Shown in pieces: positions 34,329-43,939 of a stretch of 64,000 nt of DNA. This DNA is from Flavobacteriales bacterium. Its GTDB lineage: Bacteria; Bacteroidota; Bacteroidia; NS11-12g; UBA9320. Where the stretch lies: positions 124,001 through 188,000 of the forward strand of contig JACJZT010000004.1 of assembly GCA_020635455.1 (NCBI GenBank), read 5' to 3'. Positions within the stretch are counted from its first letter, which is position 1; the number at the start of each line of letters is the position of its first letter. Made by a program: the position numbers and the translations under genes. Below the pieces are notes generated by a model. It did no database searches and was not told where the DNA came from. It was given only the letters and a program-made list of their open reading frames with translations.

Positions 34329-36348
34329 AGGGAAAAACAGAAACTTCTCCTTGATCATTACAGTGGTCATCATTGGGATGATCTACACATCAAGGTTGTT
34401 CTATCTTCAGGTGATCGACAGTTCCTATGTTGGGTTTGCCAATGAAAACTCGAAAAAATTACTTGTAATTCACCCAAACCGGGGTCTGATTTTCGATCGA
34501 AACGATAAATTGATTGTATATAATGATAATTTTTACGACCTTAATATCTCTTATCCATTTACGTTAAAAGACTTTGACACACTTGGATTTTGCACGATCC
34601 TTAACATTACCAAGGAGAGTTTTATAAAACGCATGAAAAAAGCTGATAAGACCGTATACCGAGGGTCGGCTGTGTTTTACAAAAACCTTGAACCACACAA
34701 ATTTGCTGCCTTACAGGAGCGCCTGTATGAATATGAGAAATTTTACATTGAAACAAAAGTAGATCGTAAATACCGAACAAAATCTGCTGCCCATGTTCTT
34801 GGATACATTGGAGAAATATCTAAAAAGAAGCTTGAAACCGAAAACGAAGATCAACATTATGCAAAAGGTGATTTCATCGGAATTTCGGGTTTGGAAAAAT
34901 ATTATGAAAAAGAACTGAGGGGAGAAAAAGGCAGTAAGTACATTCTGGTGGATAGTCGTGGCAGGCATCAGGGAAGTTTTGCAAAAGGGAAATACGATGT
35001 TCCACCCATAGCCGGCAAAAAAGTCAGCACCACTCTGGACCTTAATTTACAGGAATATGCCGAAAAATTAATGCATGACAAAATGGGCTCGGTTGTTGCC
35101 ATTGAACCTTCAACCGGTGAAATTCTAACGCTCGTGTCAAGTCCGGGGTATGATCCGGAAGATCTTTCCATTCGCAGAAAATCAAAACAATACATTAAAC
35201 TACTCCGAGACCCTACCCTCCCCTTATTTAACCGTGCAGTAACTGCTGCTTATCCACCCGGTTCGGTATTTAAGCTGTTGAATGGTTTAATAGGATTGCA
35301 GGAAGGCGTAATATACGGGGAAACCACTTTCCCCTGCTTCAGGGGTTTTAGCATCGGCCGACTACATGTTGCCTGCCACCCTCATTCACCGAGCCTTGAT
35401 CTTAGGGGAGCCGTTGCCAACAGCTGCAATGCATATTTTTGCTATACCTTCAGGGAAATTCTGGAAAACCCTAAATACAAATCCCCGCGGGAAGCCTATA
35501 TCAAATGGAAGGATTATATGACACAATTCGGTTTGGATAATAAGCTTGGGTCGGATATCAATTTCGAAAGTAAAGGCAACATTCCAACTCCTGAATTTTA
35601 CGATAAGATGCACAACAACCGCTGGGGATTTTCAAGGATCATTTCACTATCGATCGGTCAGGGAGAAATTTTGATCACCCCTCTGCAAATGGCCAACGTT
35701 ATCAGTGCCATTGCCAACCGAGGATATTATTACACTCCTCATTGTCTCAGACTTGTGAACGACAAAAATGAAATTCCTAAAGAATTCACTACCAAACACA
35801 AAATAAATATTGATAAGGCAAATTTTGAAATTGTGGTTGAAGGTATGGCTCAAACCATGGTAAATGGTACCGCCGCGAGAAACAGCATTAAGGGTGTTCA
35901 AATTTGTGGCAAAACAGGCACTGTACAAAATCCACACGGAAAAAACCACTCGGTGTTTATGTGCTTTGCACCAAAAGACAATCCTAAGATTGCCATAGCC
36001 TGTATCGTTGAAAACTCAGGTTATGGAGCTACATGGGCATCTCCGGTCGCAACATTACTTGTTGAGAAATATCTGGGCTTAAGCGATACGGGAACCACCA
36101 GGCCGGATCTTGAAAAAAGATTATTTGATGCATATTTGCTTAACGTACCAAAACCTTTAACTCCGGAGAGAATAAAATTTCTAAAGGACTCAACTGAAAA
36201 AGCAAAGAAAGATTCCACCGAAAAAGCTACGAGGAGGCCGCTTGGAAAGAATAACCCACCGAAAAAAACCAATCACACTGATATCCTGATATGCGACAAG
36301 GATCAAAGAATCGGTAAGAACCAATTTTTTAAGTATCAAAAGTTTTGA
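34321..36348 (+). CDS. mrdA: Penicillin-binding protein 2 (elongation transpeptidase)
   Basis: A 675-residue class B PBP that crosslinks peptidoglycan in the lateral wall with RodA. A single membrane anchor near residues 10-30 is followed by the PBP dimerisation domain (HPNRGLIFDRNDKLIVYN) and the transpeptidase domain with nucleophile Ser315 in the SVFK motif, Ser368-Cys369-Asn370 (SxN) and Lys531-Thr-Gly. The last 60 residues are a basic, Lys/Thr-rich tail. The frame extends back to 34291, but the ATG at 34321 starts MSEGKNRNF, overlapping mreD by 8 nt. Its stop overlaps rodA. Confidence 0.95.
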   Translation: MSEGKNRNFSLIITVVIIGMIYTSRLFYLQVIDSSYVGFANENSKKLLVIHPNRGLIFDRNDKLIVYNDNFYDLNISYPFTLKDFDTLGFCTILNITKESFIKRMKKADKTVYRGSAVFYKNLEPHKFAALQERLYEYEKFYIETKVDRKYRTKSAAHVLGYIGEISKKKLETENEDQHYAKGDFIGISGLEKYYEKELRGEKGSKYILVDSRGRHQGSFAKGKYDVPPIAGKKVSTTLDLNLQEYAEKLMHDKMGSVVAIEPSTGEILTLVSSPGYDPEDLSIRRKSKQYIKLLRDPTLPLFNRAVTAAYPPGSVFKLLNGLIGLQEGVIYGETTFPCFRGFSIGRLHVACHPHSPSLDLRGAVANSCNAYFCYTFREILENPKYKSPREAYIKWKDYMTQFGLDNKLGSDINFESKGNIPTPEFYDKMHNNRWGFSRIISLSIGQGEILITPLQMANVISAIANRGYYYTPHCLRLVNDKNEIPKEFTTKHKINIDKANFEIVVEGMAQTMVNGTAARNSIKGVQICGKTGTVQNPHGKNHSVFMCFAPKDNPKIAIACIVENSGYGATWASPVATLLVEKYLGLSDTGTTRPDLEKRLFDAYLLNVPKPLTPERIKFLKDSTEKAKKDSTEKATRRPLGKNNPPKKTNHTDILICDKDQRIGKNQFFKYQKF

Positions 36349-37628
36349 ATCAGAAAAAAATATTTGATAAGACCAGTTTCGACTGGCCAATAATTTTGAT
36401 CTATATCTTTATGGTTCTTTTTGGCTGGATAAACATTTATTCTGCCTCTTATAACGAAACCACCGGAAGTATTTTTGACCTTTCAAAAAACTATGGTAAG
36501 CAGTTTTTATTCATTTGTATTTCCGGCTTTATTGCCATTTTCTGGTTGTTTCTCGACAATAAAATGTTCAGTCTGTTTTCATACCTCGTTTATGGGGTAT
36601 TGATCTTATTGGTCATATCTGTTTTTGTGATAGGTAAGGAAGTGGCTGGAAATAAAAACTGGATCTCATTGGGAAGTTTCAACTTACAACCTGCTGAATT
36701 TGCCAAATATGGTGTTTCACTTGCATTGGCAAAATTTCTTGGCACACCCGAAGCAAGATTGAAAGACCGAAATACCTTGTTCATTGCTCTGGGTATCTTT
36801 TTACTCCCCATGTTTTTGATCCTTTTGCAGAAGGATACCGGCTCTGCTCTGGTATTTCTTTCCTTTACACTCGTGCTTTACAGGGAAGGTCTCTCCGGAA
36901 TTTGGTTCGTAATTGCAATTTGTTCAATCATCATTTTCATTCTTACTCTATATTTCGGGGCCTTAATGGTTTCGTCCATTTTTGCAGGAATCGTTCTGCT
37001 GGTTTATATATTTAGTTCGCGTCGAAAATACCTTACCTGGATCATGGTTTTGATAACTGCAGGAGTTGTCGGGTTTAGCTCAAGTATTAATTTCTTAATG
37101 GAAAATGTATTGGCTGAACACCAAAGAAACCGTATACTGGTGACCTTTGGCTTGTTGGAAGACCTGAAAAACCAGGGGTATAATGTTCACCAATCCAAAA
37201 TTGCCATTGGTTCCGGAGGCCTTTTCGGAAAAGGATATCTTGAAGGAACACAGACAAAACTGAGATATGTGCCTGAACAACATACCGATTTTATTTTTTG
37301 CACCATAGGTGAAGAATGGGGATGGGTTGGAAGTGCCCTGATGATGCTGCTTTTTGTTACCCTTATTGGAAGGGTATATTACCTGGCAGAATTACAAAAG
37401 AATCGATACAACAGGATCTATGCATACTGTGTTGGGTCAGTTCTTTTTTTCCATTTTACCATAAACATCGGAATGACCATCGGGCTGGTTCCGGTAATAG
37501 GAATTCCTCTACCCTTTTTCAGCTATGGTGGTTCATCGCTGATCGGTTTCACCATATTGTTGTTCACCATGATCAGGCTTGATTCAACCAGAACCAATGA
37601 GATGAGTACCCTTAAGGATATGTACTAA
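36345..37628 (+). CDS. rodA: Rod shape-determining protein RodA (SEDS glycosyltransferase)
   Basis: A 427-residue SEDS-family membrane protein, polymerising glycan strands with PBP2. About ten transmembrane segments are seen, with conserved WISLGSFNLQPAEFAKYG, KDTGSALVFLSF, a long periplasmic loop ending YVPEQHTDFIFCTIGEEWG, and GIPLPFFSYGGSSLI. These distinguish SEDS proteins; RodA rather than FtsW follows from its neighbours. The start is a TTG whose last two bases are shared with the mrdA stop codon. Its end overlaps the convergent deacetylase gene by 4 nt. Confidence 0.93.
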   Translation: MNQKKIFDKTSFDWPIILIYIFMVLFGWINIYSASYNETTGSIFDLSKNYGKQFLFICISGFIAIFWLFLDNKMFSLFSYLVYGVLILLVISVFVIGKEVAGNKNWISLGSFNLQPAEFAKYGVSLALAKFLGTPEARLKDRNTLFIALGIFLLPMFLILLQKDTGSALVFLSFTLVLYREGLSGIWFVIAICSIIIFILTLYFGALMVSSIFAGIVLLVYIFSSRRKYLTWIMVLITAGVVGFSSSINFLMENVLAEHQRNRILVTFGLLEDLKNQGYNVHQSKIAIGSGGLFGKGYLEGTQTKLRYVPEQHTDFIFCTIGEEWGWVGSALMMLLFVTLIGRVYYLAELQKNRYNRIYAYCVGSVLFFHFTINIGMTIGLVPVIGIPLPFFSYGGSSLIGFTILLFTMIRLDSTRTNEMSTLKDMY

Positions 37629-38596
37629 GCTGGTAAATCGGGGTCGACCTTTGCAAAAAGATCGTCCCAGGAAGATTTCACTACTGCCGGATATTGGTTA
37701 AAATCAAATTTCATTATAGAATCAAACTCCACTCTTCTGCTGTCGAAATATTTTTTATTGACCCCGGGATAGTTGATCTTGCTGTCTTCCTTGAACAATT
37801 TTCGATCTTTTTTGATCAGATGAAGCATCAATTCGCCATGTCTGTTTGCAGACTTAATGAGAAAATTCATGAAGTTATGAAGATCTTTTTGTTTGTTTGA
37901 AACCAGCCTGGGGACAGATATCTCCCATATATCACGCATCGGCAAAGGACCATAGTGACAGCATTCGAGCAGATCCGGTGTAAGGATTTCTGTTTCAAAA
38001 TTGCTCAGAACCTCTTTTATCTTTCTTCCAAACTTTTTTATTTCTTTTCGTTTTGAAGCCGGAAGATCGTCGAAAAGTAAAATTCTAAGAACAAGCCTGT
38101 AATTGGTATCCTGCTTTTTGGGGTTCAAATTGACCGAACGCATGGGTAAATTTGTTTCCTGAGCCACCTCCATATATACCTTGAATAAAGCTTCAGTAGT
38201 GGTTAAGGTATTATGGTGACAGCTAAGGTGGTTAACTCTGATATTGGAATCTCTAAGATTCTGAACCTGAGCATGCAATTCTTTTTTTAATTCGGGCAAA
38301 ACCTTCTCAATTTCATCGATGTTTAATTCTCCAAAGGGTCTGAAATATCCCTTATTGGTAAAGATATCCCTGTTCAGATCGGTAAGGGGTTTACCGGAGC
38401 TTATGGTAAGATGGCAACCTACATCAGCCTTATCACCTACCTTGTCCTTTAAATGAAGTATATTTTTTACTGAATCATCGTAATTTGAAAAACAGGCAAC
38501 CGAATTAACCTTATCCTTTTCAATGGCTTCAATAATTCCCTGATTGATAGAAGGAAAAACTCCATAATCATCCGCAGTTACAATTAATTTTTTCAT
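37625..38596 (-). CDS. ChbG/YdjC-type carbohydrate deacetylase
   Basis: A 323-residue protein of the ChbG/HpnK (YdjC) family, TIM-barrel-like enzymes that remove acetyl groups from amino sugars. Metal-binding features are visible: TADDYG near residue 7 (Asp-Asp), DVGCHLTISSGKPL near residue 58 (His) and NHLSCHHN in the middle. There is no signal peptide, so it acts in the cytoplasm. It could belong to glycan salvage or synthesis; no sugar pathway is next to it. It overlaps rodA tail to tail by 4 nt and is 66 nt downstream of dnaE on the same strand. Confidence 0.8.
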   Translation of the reverse strand: MKKLIVTADDYGVFPSINQGIIEAIEKDKVNSVACFSNYDDSVKNILHLKDKVGDKADVGCHLTISSGKPLTDLNRDIFTNKGYFRPFGELNIDEIEKVLPELKKELHAQVQNLRDSNIRVNHLSCHHNTLTTTEALFKVYMEVAQETNLPMRSVNLNPKKQDTNYRLVLRILLFDDLPASKRKEIKKFGRKIKEVLSNFETEILTPDLLECCHYGPLPMRDIWEISVPRLVSNKQKDLHNFMNFLIKSANRHGELMLHLIKKDRKLFKEDSKINYPGVNKKYFDSRRVEFDSIMKFDFNQYPAVVKSSWDDLFAKVDPDLPA

Positions 38597-38629
38597 GATC
38601 TCAAAAACTTGCTACACAAATAAAATAAA

Positions 38630-38649
38630 ATAAAGGTATAAACCTTTAT
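38630..38649 (-). terminator. Possible terminator after dnaE
   Basis: ATAAAGGT/ACCTTTAT with a 4-nt loop; on the minus strand it is followed by an AT stretch (TTTTATTTTATTTG) rather than a pure T-run. Placement just past the dnaE stop supports a weak terminator. Confidence 0.45.
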
Positions 38650-38661
38650 CTAAAAAAGAAT

Positions 38662-41600
38662 TTATTGATTTATCTGAACCGGTATATGCAACCTTTCAAA
38701 GCCTTTTTTAACTTCTTCGTTCCAGTCGATCCTCACCTTTCTGCTGAGTGTATCTGAAATGTGGGAGGATTCCTTATCGTAAAACCTTACTTTAAGAATG
38801 GCCTTACCTTTATTGGCGGTTACTATTTTTTGAACTTCCTCCATCAGTTTTGTATTGATCTGATGAAGTCCGATCTGCAACTGAATGTTCTTGAGGATAC
38901 TTTCTTTTAAATCAGCCAGATAACTGATCTTTGTAAATTTAAATTCCAGTTCGTTCGGATTGCGATAACTGGTTTTTGTTGTTCCCGTACAAAATACCAT
39001 AGCATTGACCTGAAGATACTGCCGGAACTTTGAAAAATCCTCTCCAAAAAGCGCAAAATCTTTTCCGGAACTAAAATCCTCCAGTACAAACTTTACCCAT
39101 GGCTTTCCGGTTTTACTGATGCGTTCTTCAACAGAAGTGATGATGCCTACCAATTTGATCTCATTTCCCTTAAAAGCATTAAGATCCTTCAGGTCCTCGA
39201 TCCTGGTTGAAGTAAAAAGGTCGATGTCCAGCTTAAAATCATCCAGTGGGTGACCCGAGATAAACATACCCGAAACTTCTTTTTCCTTATTCAATTTTTC
39301 GATAGGGTTCCATTCTTCCAGTACCGGTATTTTTGGCTCAGACAGTTCAACCGCCCCGTCTGATCCAAACAGATCGTTTTGTAAACTGGATTTACTTTCC
39401 TGCACGGAACTGCCAAACTTAATGGCCATTTCGATCCCGTTCATCGAGCCGGAATCTGATCTTTCGATGTACTGGGCGCGGTTGTAATCACCCCAGCTGT
39501 CAAATGCCCCGGCCACTGCCAGTGCTTCAAGGGACTTTTTATTGACCGACCTTAAGCTTACCCGTGAGGTTAACTCGAAAATGCTGCTATAGGCGCCCTC
39601 TTGTTTTCTCCGTTCAATGATCTCAAGGGTTGCAGCCTCACCAATTCCTTTAATTGCACTTAAGCCAAAACGGATCTCCCCTTTCTTATTTACCGAAAAG
39701 TTAACATCGCTTTCATTTATATCCGGACCTTTAACCACTAATCCCATACGCTTGCACTCATCCATAAAAAAGGAAATCTGCTCGATGTTATGACTGTTGT
39801 GTGTAAGGATGGAAGACATAAATTCTGAGGGATAGTGTGCCTTCAAATACGCTGTTTGATACGCAAGGTATGCATAACAGGTTGCATGCGACTTGTTGAA
39901 AGCATATTGTGCAAATGCTTCCCAATCGGTCCAGACCTTTTCGCAAATTTTAAGATCGTGTCCATTTGCCTCGCATCCTTCCATGAATTGAGTCTTCATT
40001 TTATCCAGGGTGCCCTTATCTTTTTTACCCATTGCTTTGCGCAAAGTATCGGCATCTGCTTTGGAAAAATTGGCAAGCTTTTGCGATAGCAACATTACCT
40101 GCTCCTGATAAACGGTTATGCCATAGGTATCTTCAAGGTATTCCGACATTACGTCAATGTCGTAGGTAATTTCCTCTCTTCCGTGCTTCCTGTTCACGAA
40201 ATTGGGGATGTATTCCATTGGACCCGGACGGAATAATGCATTTACGGCAATCAGATCCTCAAGACGCGTTGGCTGAAGATCCCGGAGCACCTTTTTCATT
40301 CCATCACTTTCAAACTGAAATATCCCGTTGGTATCGCCTTTCTGAAAAAGGTCAAGTGTGGTTTCATCGTCCAGTGGTATCTCGTCAAGATCAATGTCCA
40401 GATTGTGGTTTTGCACGATCAGGCTTAGGGCATCCTTTATTATGGATAAGGTGCGAAGTCCAAGAAAGTCCATTTTCAGGAGTCCGGCATCCTCAACAAC
40501 CTTTCCATCGAATTGGGTAACCCACATATTACTGTCTTTCAAAGTGCATACAGGGATGATCTCAGAAATGTCTGATGGTGCAATAATTACCGCTGAAGCA
40601 TGCACTCCGGCATTTCGCACAGATCCTTCAAGCAATCTGGCTTCTTTTAGTACCTTCGACTGAGGACCATCCTCTTCGATGATCTCCCTTAATCTTTTTA
40701 TGTTGGCTACATCGTCGGCGTTAAAGTCTTCCTTAAGCTTGTTTTCAGGAAGGTCGAAGATCTTTGAAAAAGAAACCCCCGGAATTTCGGGAACAAGCTT
40801 TGAGAGCATATTCGACTCTTCCAAAGGAAGTTCGAGTGCTCTTGCCACATCCTTAATGGAGGTTTTAGCTTTCATCGAGCCATACGTAATGATCTGGGCT
40901 ACCTGGTTCTGGCCATATTTATCAATCACATAATCAATAACCTTCTGACGGCCGGAGTCGTCAAAATCGGTATCGATATCAGGCATGCTTCCGCGTTCAG
41001 GATTTAAGAATCTTTCGAACAGTAACTGATATTTAATGGGATCGATGTTGGTAATGCCAATACAATATGCAACGGCCGAACCCGCCGCTGAACCTCTTCC
41101 GGGGCCTACGGAAACGTTCAATTTCTTGGCGGCATCACAGAAATCGGATACAATCAGGAAATAACCTGCAAAACCCATTTTTTCAATGGTGAACAATTCA
41201 AAATTCAATCGTTCTTCTATATCACTGCTTATTTCACCATATCGATTTGCTGCCCCTTCATAGGTAAGGTGCCTTAAAAATTCATCTGCATTTTTGAAAG
41301 GTTCAGGAATAGGAAAAGCCGGCAACATAATTTGTCTTTTCAGATCAAGCTTATCCACCTTATCGGCAATTTCTATGGTATTTTCAACGGCATGCGGAAC
41401 GTCCTTGAAAAGTTCCGACATTTCGTTTTTGGTTTTAAAAAAGAACTGATCATTTGGAAACCCGAACCTGTTGCCTTTAAGTTCGCCTTTAGGAGTGCTT
41501 TGAACATCGCCGGTGTTTATACACAACAAAATATCGTGTGCATTGGCATTTTCCTGATCGAGGTAATGAGAATCGTTTGAAACTATGGCTTTAACCTTAT

Positions 41601-42192
41601 ACTTCTTGCTGAAACCCATCAATACGGAATTTACTTTTTCCTGTTCTTCCAGATTATGCCTTTGCAGTTCAATGTAATAATCCTCTCCAAACAGATCGAG
41701 CCACCATTTAAACTTTTCCTCAGCCTCGGTTTCACCCATATTTAATATGGTTTGCGGAATCTCGGCACCAATGCAACAAGTAGTTGCGATCAACCCCTTG
41801 TGATACTTCAAAATTAATTCTTTATCGATCCGCGGATACTTGCTGTAAAACCCTTCGATAAAGCCCAACGAACATAGTTTCGTAAGATTGCGGTATCCTT
41901 CCTCATTCTTAGCCAACAACAACTGGTGGTATCGAACATCGCCCTGCTCTCTGGTGAATTGTTTCTGATGCCGGTCTTCTACAAGGTAAAACTCGCAACC
42001 AACGATAGGCTTTATACCCTTTTTATTGCATTCTGAAACAAACTTAAAAGCACCGAACATGTTTCCGTGATCGGTGATCGCCACTGCTTTCATTTCGTCC
42101 TTAACGGCTTTGTCTACCATGCCGGGAATGCTGGTTGCACCGTCAAGTAAACTAAATTGGGTATGGCAATGTAAATGGCAAAAATCGGGCAT
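38662..42192 (-). CDS. dnaE: DNA polymerase III alpha subunit
   Basis: An 1176-residue replicative polymerase. The PHP domain opens with FCHLHCHTQFSLLDG and ITDHGNMFG; the palm has PDIDTDFDD with catalytic aspartates at about residue 400, after VGPGRGSAAGS; then come the fingers region, an HhH segment (FGLSAIKGIGEAAT) and the OB domain near residue 1000 (VGIITSVEERISKTGKPWVKFVLED). PHP metal residues (HLHCH...D-H) look intact, so the built-in proofreading site may be active. This is DnaE, not PolC, because it lacks an internal exonuclease. It is well separated, with its own promoter. Confidence 0.97.
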   Translation of the reverse strand: MPDFCHLHCHTQFSLLDGATSIPGMVDKAVKDEMKAVAITDHGNMFGAFKFVSECNKKGIKPIVGCEFYLVEDRHQKQFTREQGDVRYHQLLLAKNEEGYRNLTKLCSLGFIEGFYSKYPRIDKELILKYHKGLIATTCCIGAEIPQTILNMGETEAEEKFKWWLDLFGEDYYIELQRHNLEEQEKVNSVLMGFSKKYKVKAIVSNDSHYLDQENANAHDILLCINTGDVQSTPKGELKGNRFGFPNDQFFFKTKNEMSELFKDVPHAVENTIEIADKVDKLDLKRQIMLPAFPIPEPFKNADEFLRHLTYEGAANRYGEISSDIEERLNFELFTIEKMGFAGYFLIVSDFCDAAKKLNVSVGPGRGSAAGSAVAYCIGITNIDPIKYQLLFERFLNPERGSMPDIDTDFDDSGRQKVIDYVIDKYGQNQVAQIITYGSMKAKTSIKDVARALELPLEESNMLSKLVPEIPGVSFSKIFDLPENKLKEDFNADDVANIKRLREIIEEDGPQSKVLKEARLLEGSVRNAGVHASAVIIAPSDISEIIPVCTLKDSNMWVTQFDGKVVEDAGLLKMDFLGLRTLSIIKDALSLIVQNHNLDIDLDEIPLDDETTLDLFQKGDTNGIFQFESDGMKKVLRDLQPTRLEDLIAVNALFRPGPMEYIPNFVNRKHGREEITYDIDVMSEYLEDTYGITVYQEQVMLLSQKLANFSKADADTLRKAMGKKDKGTLDKMKTQFMEGCEANGHDLKICEKVWTDWEAFAQYAFNKSHATCYAYLAYQTAYLKAHYPSEFMSSILTHNSHNIEQISFFMDECKRMGLVVKGPDINESDVNFSVNKKGEIRFGLSAIKGIGEAATLEIIERRKQEGAYSSIFELTSRVSLRSVNKKSLEALAVAGAFDSWGDYNRAQYIERSDSGSMNGIEMAIKFGSSVQESKSSLQNDLFGSDGAVELSEPKIPVLEEWNPIEKLNKEKEVSGMFISGHPLDDFKLDIDLFTSTRIEDLKDLNAFKGNEIKLVGIITSVEERISKTGKPWVKFVLEDFSSGKDFALFGEDFSKFRQYLQVNAMVFCTGTTKTSYRNPNELEFKFTKISYLADLKESILKNIQLQIGLHQINTKLMEEVQKIVTANKGKAILKVRFYDKESSHISDTLSRKVRIDWNEEVKKGFERLHIPVQINQ

Positions 42193-42205
42193 AATGGTGT
42201 TTGTA

Positions 42206-42236
42206 CAAATTTAAGATACCTGGCATGGGCTTACAA
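42206..42236 (-). promoter_or_regulatory. Promoter of dnaE, Bacteroidota type
   Basis: On the minus strand TTG (42234-42236) and TAAATTTG (42206-42213) are 20 bases apart, the same layout as the rpsA promoter. The -7 element ends 13 nt before the dnaE ATG. Confidence 0.65.
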
Positions 42237-42340
42237 TACGAGTGGATAAGTCGTTGAATCTTTTTAGGAGGGATGATGCTCATGATCTGTGTGTCCCGTA
42301 ATCCCGAACAACCGATTCATTTTTGCACTACTTTCGCAGA

Positions 42341-42859
42341 ATGAATGAAGAATTAAGATACCCTATCGGTAAATTCAAGAACAATGCCGATCATACACCC
42401 GATAATATTAAAAATTATCTTCAGGAACTAAAACAACTTCCTGATAAATTAAATCGAATCTGCTCCGGCCTTTCGGATGTTCAAATGGGAAAGACCTACC
42501 GTGAAGGTGCCTGGAACGTAAAGCAACTTATTCATCACATTGGTGAAAGTCATCTAAATGCCTATATAAGGGTAAAACTTGCCATAACCGAAGACAACCC
42601 GGTCATCAAACCGTACCTGGAAAATCCCTGGGTATTTACAAAAGAAAATGAAATACTTCACCCGGAGGTCTCTTTAAAACTAATTGAAGGCATTCACCTT
42701 AAGATGGTGACTTTATTTGAAAATCTGGAAGAGGACGACTGGAAAAAAACCTATATGCATCCCCAGTACAACCGAACTTTCAGTCTGATGGACATTGCTG
42801 CTTTATACAGCTGGCATGGCAACCATCATCTTGCCCATATACAAATAGCTCTGAGCTAA
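42341..42859 (+). CDS. DinB/YfiT-like putative metal-dependent hydrolase
   Basis: A 172-residue protein of the DinB/YfiT superfamily: a four-helix bundle that binds metal through three histidines. Candidate ligands are His in QLIHHIGESH (around residue 66) and the late HGNHHLAHIQ pair. The opening LRYPIGKF is typical of YfiT/BstA-type proteins, some of which transfer or hydrolyse thiol conjugates. The frame extends to a TTG at 42323, but the ATG at 42341 gives the family's normal N-terminus. A TACTTTCG -7-like element ends 4 nt before this ATG. The substrate is unknown. Confidence 0.8.
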   Translation: MNEELRYPIGKFKNNADHTPDNIKNYLQELKQLPDKLNRICSGLSDVQMGKTYREGAWNVKQLIHHIGESHLNAYIRVKLAITEDNPVIKPYLENPWVFTKENEILHPEVSLKLIEGIHLKMVTLFENLEEDDWKKTYMHPQYNRTFSLMDIAALYSWHGNHHLAHIQIALS

Positions 42860-42860
42860 T

Positions 42861-43832
42861 TTACCAGCCAAGTATTTTTGCAAAGACCAAAGGCGCCACA
42901 ATGGTCGCATCCGATTCAATGATGAATTTCGGAGTATTTATATCCAGCTTGCCCCAGGTGATCTTTTCATTGGGAACTGCACCTGAATATGAACCATAAC
43001 TGGTCGTACTGTCGCTAATCTGACAGAAATAACTCCAGAAAGGCACGTCGTGCCATTCAAGGTCCTGATACATCATCGGAACTACACAGATCGGGAAATC
43101 TCCGGCAATTCCACCTCCGATCTGAAAAAATCCGACCCCCTTGCCTTTTGAATTTTCTCTGTACCACTTACTGAGGTAGATCATGTAATCAATACCTGAT
43201 CTCATGGTTGATGTTTTCAGATCGCCTTTGATACAATAGGATGCAAAGATATTGCCCATGGTGCTGTCTTCCCAGCCAGGTACAATGATCGGAAGATTCT
43301 TCTCTGCTGCAGCTACCATCCAGCTGTCCTTTGGATCGATCTGATAATACTCCTTTAAGGATCCGTTGAGTATCATCTGATACATAAACTCGTGAGGAAG
43401 AAAACTTTTCGAACCATTGTCCGCTTCCTTCCACAAAGCATAGATCTTGCCCTGCAGTCTCCTGAATGCTTCTTCTTCCGGTATACAGGTATCGGTAACA
43501 CGGTTAAGACCCTGTTCCAGAAGTTCCCATTCCTGCTGAGGCGTAAGATCGCGATATTCGGGTATTCGTTTATAATGATCGTGAGCCACCAAATTCATAA
43601 GATCTTCTTCTAAATTTGCACCTGTACACGAAATGATCTGCACCTTATCCTGACGGATCATCTCTGCAAGTATCTTTCCCAATTCTGCAGAACTCATGGC
43701 TCCTGCAAGAGTGATCATCATTTTTCCACCTTCTTCAAGATGCTTCATATACCCGTTGGCGGCATCGTTTAGCGAAGCGGCATTAAAGTGAAGAAAATAA
43801 CGTTCTATAAATTCGGTAATGGGCTTTGTCAT
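42861..43832 (-). CDS. Deoxyhypusine synthase-like protein
   Basis: A 323-residue bacterial relative of deoxyhypusine synthase. Conserved parts include GKMMITLAGAMSSAELGKIL, the NAD-site-like SCTGANLEEDLM, and SGAVPNEKITWGKL, where Lys295 matches the catalytic lysine of the eukaryotic enzyme. Bacteria lack the eIF5A substrate, and some bacterial members make homospermidine, so a polyamine role is likely. The frame reaches 43958. I give the ATG at 43832 (MTKPITEF), matching usual N-termini; an ATG at 43853 has AGGAGG 9 nt upstream and is a serious alternative. The gene diverges from the CPBP protease gene. Confidence 0.82.
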   Translation of the reverse strand: MTKPITEFIERYFLHFNAASLNDAANGYMKHLEEGGKMMITLAGAMSSAELGKILAEMIRQDKVQIISCTGANLEEDLMNLVAHDHYKRIPEYRDLTPQQEWELLEQGLNRVTDTCIPEEEAFRRLQGKIYALWKEADNGSKSFLPHEFMYQMILNGSLKEYYQIDPKDSWMVAAAEKNLPIIVPGWEDSTMGNIFASYCIKGDLKTSTMRSGIDYMIYLSKWYRENSKGKGVGFFQIGGGIAGDFPICVVPMMYQDLEWHDVPFWSYFCQISDSTTSYGSYSGAVPNEKITWGKLDINTPKFIIESDATIVAPLVFAKILGW

Positions 43833-43862
43833 GATGCAAAGATAATTTTTCATTGCTTTATA

Positions 43863-43868
43863 CCTCCT
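43863..43868 (-). promoter_or_regulatory. Shine-Dalgarno AGGAGG before the alternative start of the DHS-like gene
   Basis: On the minus strand AGGAGG lies 9 nt before an in-frame ATG at 43853, seven codons upstream of the start I prefer. If that ATG is used the protein gains MKNYLCI. A TATCTTTG -7-like element (43837-43844) lies between the two ATGs, so the start choice is open. Confidence 0.4.
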
Positions 43869-43927
43869 AATGTTGAAAGATTGAAGAGGTATATTCCTCA
43901 ATTCATTTCGTATTTTGCAAACAGAAA

Positions 43928-43935
43928 TAACTTTG
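43928..43935 (+). promoter_or_regulatory. Possible -7 element of the CPBP protease gene
   Basis: TAACTTTG fits TAnnTTTG and ends 4 nt before the TTG start, which would give a leaderless transcript. No TTG at -33. Confidence 0.3.
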
Positions 43936-43939
43936 TGTT

